Source: Excoecaria cochinchinensis | Lineage: Eukaryota; Streptophyta; Magnoliopsida; Malpighiales; Euphorbiaceae | Assembly: GCA_947683425.1 (NCBI GenBank) | Contig: CANTUQ010000055.1 | Span: 2,592,001 to 2,656,000 of the forward strand | Length of the DNA: 64,000 nt | Direction: 5' to 3' | Part shown: piece after piece, positions 58,371-64,000 of the stretch | Layout: each line of letters opens with the position of its first letter | Position numbering within the stretch: the stretch's first letter is position 1 | Made by a program: the position numbers and the translations under genes | The notes under the pieces: model-generated | The model's input: the letters and a program-made list of their open reading frames with translations, nothing else | Databases searched by the model: none | What the model was told of the DNA's origin: nothing

Positions 58371-58835
58371 AAGAGGCTTCGACTCTCGCTCTTAAAAACG
58401 GGCCAAAAATGGCATCATGACCATAGGCGGAGTCTACTGGCTATCCAGTGCTGCAGTCGTCGTTGGTCATCGCCGGCACCGCTCTCTATTGCTCTCTCTT
58501 TCTCTCTTGTGTACCCTATTCCCAATCTCCCCTTTCCCGTTTCTCCTCCTCTTTTTTCTTCCCAATCTCCCCTCTTTCATTTTCTCCTTATTTCTTAATT
58601 TCCTTTGAAAGTTATAGGCTTATGAAAATATTTTTGTATTATTATTTACTCACATTTATATATATATATATTTATTTATTTTATTTGTGTATTTATTTGA
58701 TTAAAATTATTCAAATGTTTGATTATATGATTTTTACAGAAAATTCCAACTCTTATAGATCAAAAATTAACCTTGGATGAATTTTTTGACCTACTAAATC
58801 ACTATTCACAATGTTGAAATTTTCAGGACATTACA
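58371..58835. mobile_element. Fragment between LTR C and pol remnant J, possible LTR terminus
   Basis: Pyrimidine-rich tract (58480-58610) and AT-rich part. The right edge, read on the minus strand, begins TGTAATGTCCTG, an LTR-like start directly abutting J's coding sequence. Otherwise unassigned. Confidence 0.3.
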
Positions 58836-60427
58836 AGGATTTTCACTTATTGTTTCTCCTCTTAGCAAGTTGCTTCGAAAAGGGGTTAAGTTTGAATGGT
58901 CAAATAGGTGTCAAGCAAGTTTTTATCAACTGAAGCAAATGCTCATTAGAGCACTTGTTCTTACTCAACCCATTTCAGGTTAGGAATACACTATGTATAG
59001 TGATGCTTCAAAAATTGGTTTGTGATGTAGGATGGAAAAGTGATAGCTTATGCACCAAGACAGTTGAAACCTCATGAACAGAACTACCCGACTCATGATT
59101 TGGAACTAGCTGTAGTTTTGTTTGTTTTGAAGATTTGGCATCATTATTTGTATGGCGAAAGATGTAGAATTTATACAGATCGTAAGAGCCTCGAATATCT
59201 ACTTACTTAGAAAGAACTTAATTTGAGGCAACATAGGTGGTTAGAATTATTTAAAGATTATGATTGTATTGTGGATTACTGTCCTGGAAAGGCCAATGTG
59301 GTTACTGATGCTTTGAGTAGAAAGCCAGTTTCAGATTTAACATTACAGCAAGGTAAATGGAAATTTGCATCGGATGGGGCTTTGATAGCTCACTTGAAAG
59401 CTAGATCCAATATGAGGTGATAAGACAGACTATTCAGTGAGTGACGATGGTATTCTTTATTACTAGGGTCAGTTATGTATAGCAGATGATAAGAAATTAA
59501 AAAAGAAGCTTTTGCATGAAGCCCATAATACAGTTTTTACTATACATCTAGGTGGTAACAAGATGTATTACAATTGGAAGCAATTTTACTGGTGGCCTGG
59601 TATGACGAAAGATGTGGTTGATTATGCATATAAGTGCTTGACCTGTCAGCAGGTAAAGGCTTAACATCAAGTTCTTATGGGTTTGCTTAATCCCATTCCA
59701 ATTCCATAGTGGAAATTGGATAACATCACAATGGATTTTATAATAGGACTTCCAGTAACACAGAAAAGACATGATTCCGTGTGGGTAATAGTCGACCGGC
59801 TCACTAAATTCGCTCATTTCATACTGTTTTGACTTGTTTACTCCATGGATCGCTTGGCAGAAATGTATGTGAATTAAACTATCCGACTTCATGGTATTCC
59901 TTTGTTTATTGTGTCTGATCAGGATTCGAGATTTACTTCAAGATTTTGGAATATTTGATTTTCTCTTGGTACTCGCCTTAAATTCAGCATCGCTTTTCAT
60001 CCTCAGACGGATGAACAGTCAGAAAGAGTAATTCAAGTGTTAGAAGATTTGCTTCGAGGTTGCGTCTTAGACTTTTCTGGGAGTTGGGATAGGTACATTT
60101 GGTTGATGGAGTTTGCATACAATAACAGTTACCAGATGAATATTGGCATGACACCATATGAAGCTCTCTATGGTAGAAAGTGTCGGACTCCTATCTTTTG
60201 GATTGAATTGAGTGAACATAAGGTAGTTGGTCCTGATTTATTCAAAGATACTGAAGAGAAAATAGGGTGATTCAGCAAAGTTTAAAGACTGCAAGTGACC
60301 AACAAAAGTCCTAGGTAAATTTAGAAAGGAAAGACATAAAATATGAAGTGGGTGATAAAGTCTTCTTTAAAGTATCACCACGGAGAAAAGTGCTTCAGTT
60401 CAGAAAGAAAGGGAAACTGAGTCTGAG
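58836..60427 (+). pseudogene. Element J: decayed Tekay-type RT/RNase H/integrase
   Basis: Starts mid-RT (GFSLIVSPLSKLLRKGVKFEW). RNase H follows (PTHDLELAVVLFVLKIW, YTDRKSLEYLL, DYCPGKANVVTDALSRK). The integrase zinc finger is at about 59515-59660 (HEAHNTVFTIH, then CLTCQQ). Core pieces include TMDFIIGLPV, IVSDQDSRFTS with the second Asp, and FHPQTDEQSERV with the Glu, then NNSYQMNIGMTPYEALYGRK and VGDKVFFKVSPRRKV. Numerous stops and indels break it. It is cut by LTR D at 60428 just before the chromodomain. The sequence is diverged from A, so it is a separate element. Confidence 0.85.
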
Positions 60428-60787
60428 TGTAACGCCCCTCACCGACCACACGCATAGCCTCACTACGGCAGTCGAAGAGCATCGCCACACACTCACAGCA
60501 CGTGCACATACAACTGAGTTAAATACAAAATCTTGAATTAACAAATTTCTTTCAAATGCAGCGGAACACATTTCCAAAACTCATGCTTTATACATACTGT
60601 CAACTTGTATTACATATAACATTCAATTATTACATCATTTCTCTTTACATGCCAAATCTGAAAATTACATTATACATATTACAAAAGACCTAAAAAAATA
60701 ACAAACCCTAATGCGTTGACCAGAGAATATGCGGGACCATCCTTCAAATGTGCTTTACTTCAGAACCTACACGGATTAACACCCGTG

Positions 60788-60805
60788 CTAAGCGATAACG
60801 CTTAG
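60788..60805 (-). promoter_or_regulatory. Conserved LTR hairpin (D, minus strand)
   Basis: Plus strand CTAAGCGATAACGCTTAG, the reverse complement of the A/B motif, with a perfect stem. The flank CCCGTG preserves the second hairpin's arm. Confidence 0.78.
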
Positions 60806-61340
60806 TGGAGAAACAACATACAATATCAATTCATAGCAAACATTGAATATCAACATTATACACATACTTCTTAGTATTATACACGTATGGCATAAAACAT
60901 CATATGCTCACATTTTGATATCGCATATCATTCACATTACGCAGAAGTTCACGTTGCTTTAATATTAGTTTAGTACTCATTTAATTGTTCTCATAACAAA
61001 TAAAGTCCACATAACTTTGTTGATGACTCATCAGTCATTTATTATTTTTCCTGATATCACATACCATTCTCATAATGCATACAATTCAAAGTACTTTATT
61101 AACAATTCTACTTTCATTTCTTACCTGGTCTGCATACTCTTAGTACTGGATAACGAAATGATTACTTTGGTATCCGTAGATACCTTTATATCACACAAGT
61201 ATCCATAGATACTTTAAATATAGTCACACAAAATTGTTTTTGGGATGCAATCGGGTTTAGCCACGACCTAAATGGGGCCTAACTACAACCCAAACAGGGC
61301 CGACAAATTAAAAGCGCTTCGACTGCAGCACTTGACCCTA

Positions 61341-61352
61341 TAGGCATGCCTA
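61341..61352. promoter_or_regulatory. Shared LTR palindrome TAGGCATGCCTA (D)
   Basis: Preceded on the plus strand by GCACTTGACCCTA, the reverse complement of the TAGGGTCAAGTGC that follows the palindrome in A. Confidence 0.7.
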
Positions 61353-61928
61353 TTTATCCATGACTTGACTTGTAAGCTAAAATATTAATCCATTTAATGT
61401 TCATATTTTCACATTATATAACATCCATATAACCACATTAAGCAATACCATATCGTTTGATATGTTGCATACACATAGGGCTTATCAATCAAGTCCACAC
61501 TTCACTTTATATATTCACATGGATTGTAACACCCCGCCATCCCCGTTGGAAGGATACCGGAGTGCCACGCGGGCAAACACATATAATCATATACATTTAC
61601 ACTTGTATAAATAAATAAAAGAAAATCAAAAGAAATTTTAAGAAACTTTTAATCATTTGATCAGAAAATTCCTGTAACATATATATATATATATATCAAA
61701 TCAGTATCGTTTTTTTACAAAAAGGGCTCGTATGCAAATACAAAAAGAATACTTGTTCCTTTACAAAAGATTCACTTTGCTAATTACAAGCCATATACAA
61801 AATCAATTACAGCGGAAGACTTCCAAAAAAAAATAAAACAACTTCATCCAAATAGACTCCTAGTGGCCGACCTGCAGATATCCGACTCTGAACTGCACTC
61901 GCCACCTGCACGGGAAAAGAAGCCCGTG

Positions 61929-61946
61929 CTAAGCGATAACGCTTAG
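61929..61946 (-). promoter_or_regulatory. Conserved LTR hairpin (E, minus strand)
   Basis: Plus strand CTAAGCGATAACGCTTAG, flanked by GCCCGTG and TGGGGA, the same block as in A, B and D. Confidence 0.78.
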
Positions 61947-62782
61947 TGGGGAGGAACAAAACAAAATAACAATATACAAATACAATATAGTATCTCAACA
62001 CATTATCATATTCACAATATAAGCAATTTACAAATACACACATACTTTTCTGATTACACCGATACAGGATATACAAGAATTCATGTGAAACATATTCATT
62101 TAATCTTGTTAAAAACATCTCAACATATAGAATACACATATATACATATAAACACATAGCCTGATTAGTCTGGTATAAACCTAAGAAGTGGATACGGTCA
62201 TTTGGATACTGATAGGACACAATATCCCAAGCATATAGAGACATGAGTCTCAAACATGTAATTTTCATATAGAGACCGAGGTCTCGCTTTATTTCCATAT
62301 AGACCAAACATGGTCGAAACAAGGATCCAAACGGACCCGCATATAACATGTTTATCATATAGCAGCTGCACACACACTCTGACCTAAGTAAGCGCTTACT
62401 TATCCACTACTATGACTTATACAGGCTTATAACTCAACTCAACAATTCATATAACAAATCATGAGAATCTCAATAAATACTTGCTTATAAATCATGTATA
62501 CTTGTATAATAATCAACTTCAGAACATTTAAATATATTCAATTATCAAACACAGGAGGTAGGAAGAACCTAAAACCCACATTGGAATAACCATATTCATG
62601 TGAATTATAAACATATAAATCATGTATAATAATATTATTATTCATGTATTCAAAACCCAATATTATGCAATTATTAAAATACAATCATATTTTAAAACTA
62701 ATTATTCATCAACAGTGTAAAAACAACTAAAAATCAGAAGTTAAAACTTTGTTTTAGGAAAACAAAACAGCAGTCAGAGGCA

Positions 62783-63086
62783 GGTCACGTCGTGACCTTC
62801 AGTCACGTCACGTGACACCGGCTTCACGCGAGTCAGGCAAAAGAGCAAGACAAGAAAGCAAGGCAAAAGCAGGCGAGGCAGGGCAGTCACGGCGTGACCA
62901 ACCATCACGCGACGTGATGCCTGCTTCACGTGAGCGCCAGGCAAAACGCAAGGTAGTCACGGCGTGATGCCGCTTCACACGACGTGACCTTCTGCAAAGA
63001 AGGAGTCACGGCGTGAAGCTGCTTCGCCTCGTGACCTTCAGCCGAGAAGGGGGTCACGGCGTGACCACCAGTCACGTCACGTGACC
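62783..63086 (-). repeat. Array of five GTCACG-type fold-back units (E)
   Basis: Units at about 62783-62816, 62886-62919, 62956-62988, 63004-63036 and 63052-63086, each 33-36 nt, spacing 48-103 bp. Typical halves are GTCACGGCGTGACC and GTCACGTCACGTGACC, each palindromic and able to pair with the other. The region is CpG-rich inside an AT-rich LTR. Confidence 0.87.
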
Positions 63087-64000
63087 TTCTCCTCACAAAA
63101 CTTCATCTTCTCCAAACTTCCAATTTTCCAGAAATCCAAACCCAGAAAAAAAAAAACGTGAAAAACCAGATAATTGTAAAACAGAGTACAATCAAAACTC
63201 AAATCCCCATTTTGTCTAAAACTCTTTTTCATGCAATAATCATTCAAATGCGTACCTTTAGGCCTTCTGAGCACAATTATTAGACTCACAGTACAAATCA
63301 CATATTATCACAATTCAATCAGAAGCTGAAACCAGGAAATCACCATCCCAGAATTTTACATCCACATACAAGCATCAACAACTCATTTGCATACTTCTCT
63401 ACTGAATTCAGTTATACACATTACAAATCTCATATACTATAATAAACACACAACAGGTAATCATAGTAGAACAGTAGCTAGAATTCAAAACAAGAAATGA
63501 CAGACACATTCCCAAACCTGTTGAAGTCCAAAAAGAACGACCACTGTATGCTCAATCCACTACCTTGCCCTTTCCCTTCTCCCTTCTTTTATCCTCAGAG
63601 GCTTGCAAATAAATAAAATCACAATCAAAAACCCATAACAGATCCTCTATAAACCCACACGGAAAGAAGAACCACATGAAACCACAAGTCACTTACCTTC
63701 TGAAGCTTCAAAACCTAAAACCCAAGCTCTCTAAACAGATGATCATACACATGCAATGGGGAAAAGAACAGAAAATGGAGAGGAAGGAGATGGCCAACGT
63801 GAGAGAGAGCAAAAGAGAGAAACCCAAATGTTCAGTTTTCCAGGAACCAAAACATTTCAAACTCTCCTTTCCCTCACCCACGTGCCCATACACTCACCTC
63901 ATCCACCTGGCACACATGCACAGTGACACAAATCACTTAATGCCCTTTTACCAATTGCTCCAGCCAAATTACCTTTAAGTCACCAAAATAAAATCTACCA

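Larger units (their letters stand above)
60428..61524 (-). mobile_element. Element D: Tekay-type LTR inserted in J, cut by E
   Basis: The plus-strand start TGTAACGCCCC is the reverse of an LTR 3' end (GGGGCGTTACA), inserted in J's integrase tail. On the minus strand it carries the conserved hairpin (60788-60805) and TAGGCATGCCTA (61341-61352) in the usual order. E interrupts it at 61525. No internal domain is visible. Confidence 0.75.
61525..64000 (-). mobile_element. Element E: Tekay-like LTR inserted in D, runs off the window
   Basis: Plus-strand start TGTAACACCCCGCC is the reverse of a GGGGTGTTACA end. The minus strand holds the conserved hairpin (61929-61946) and, upstream in LTR sense, a fold-back array (62783-63086). 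A (TA)n run is at 61679-61696. The open frame at 61807-62373 overlaps the hairpin and LTR end and has no family resemblance. The LTR's 5' end is beyond 64000 or unrecognised. Confidence 0.68.

Noticed and set aside
58371..58835. Possible 5' coding exon of a host gene with a pyrimidine-rich intron start
   Set aside because: There is no supporting domain, and it is flanked by LTR C and a retrotransposon pol remnant with an LTR-like terminus at the junction.
61807..62373. 188-aa minus-strand open frame in LTR E
   Set aside because: It overlaps the conserved hairpin and LTR end, is Tyr/Cys-rich with no domain, and has no counterpart in the related LTRs.

Overview
This window is plant nuclear DNA, most likely from a eudicot, and consists almost entirely of nested LTR retrotransposons. 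No ordinary single-copy host gene, rRNA gene or tRNA gene was recognised. The plant call rests on Ty3/gypsy lineages known from plants. One is Tekay-type chromoviruses with an initiator-Met primer site and an integrase chromodomain. Another is Tat/Ogre elements with two RNase H domains and a TGGCGACTCTGCTGGGGA-type primer site. The third is an Athila-like ORF. The species cannot be determined from the sequence. Letters A to K below are local labels.

Layout. A (1-8228) is a Tekay element with gag, protease, RT, RNase H and integrase, broken by stops, with LTRs of about 2.5 kb; its 5' LTR is cut by the window edge. H is an old Athila-like element seen as pieces at 8229-9473, 18519-20471 and 40923-41369. 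I (9474-16466, minus strand) is the 3' half of a Tat/Ogre element. F (41375-50801, plus strand) is the 5' half of a Tat/Ogre element, with solo LTR K (42527-44315) inside its LTR. I and F break at the same codon and carry reverse-complementary 5-bp flanks, so they look like one element split by inversion of 16467-50801, or by a misassembly. G (20477-40917, minus strand, target duplication AAGTT) is a pol-less Tat/Ogre derivative. It is itself interrupted by B (24078-32714, duplication TAGGG), a non-autonomous element with LTRs over 3.4 kb and only a miniature gag. To the right lie an AT-rich LTR with a 5S-rRNA-like block (50802-54976), a possible Ty1/copia remnant (54977-55985), a Tekay-type LTR C (to 58370), a decayed Tekay pol J (58836-60427), and two further minus-strand LTRs, D in J and E in D, to the window end.

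The most unusual signal is not a protein. LTRs of at least seven elements from different lineages each carry an array of short CpG-rich fold-back sequences. A and K share 33-nt hairpins (13-nt arms, 7-nt loop) at a period of about 73 bp, although their LTRs are otherwise unlike. B, C and H share a second palindrome class. Separately, the Tekay-type LTRs share a conserved hairpin, CTAAGCGTTATCGCTTAG, and an upstream palindrome, TAGGCATGCCTA. In B the arrays differ by several indels between two otherwise nearly identical LTRs.

Function: the coding parts are the usual retrotransposon replication proteins, nearly all disabled. B keeps LTRs, primer site, polypurine tract and a nucleocapsid-like ORF, which suggests that it was mobilised in trans by Tekay-type enzymes.
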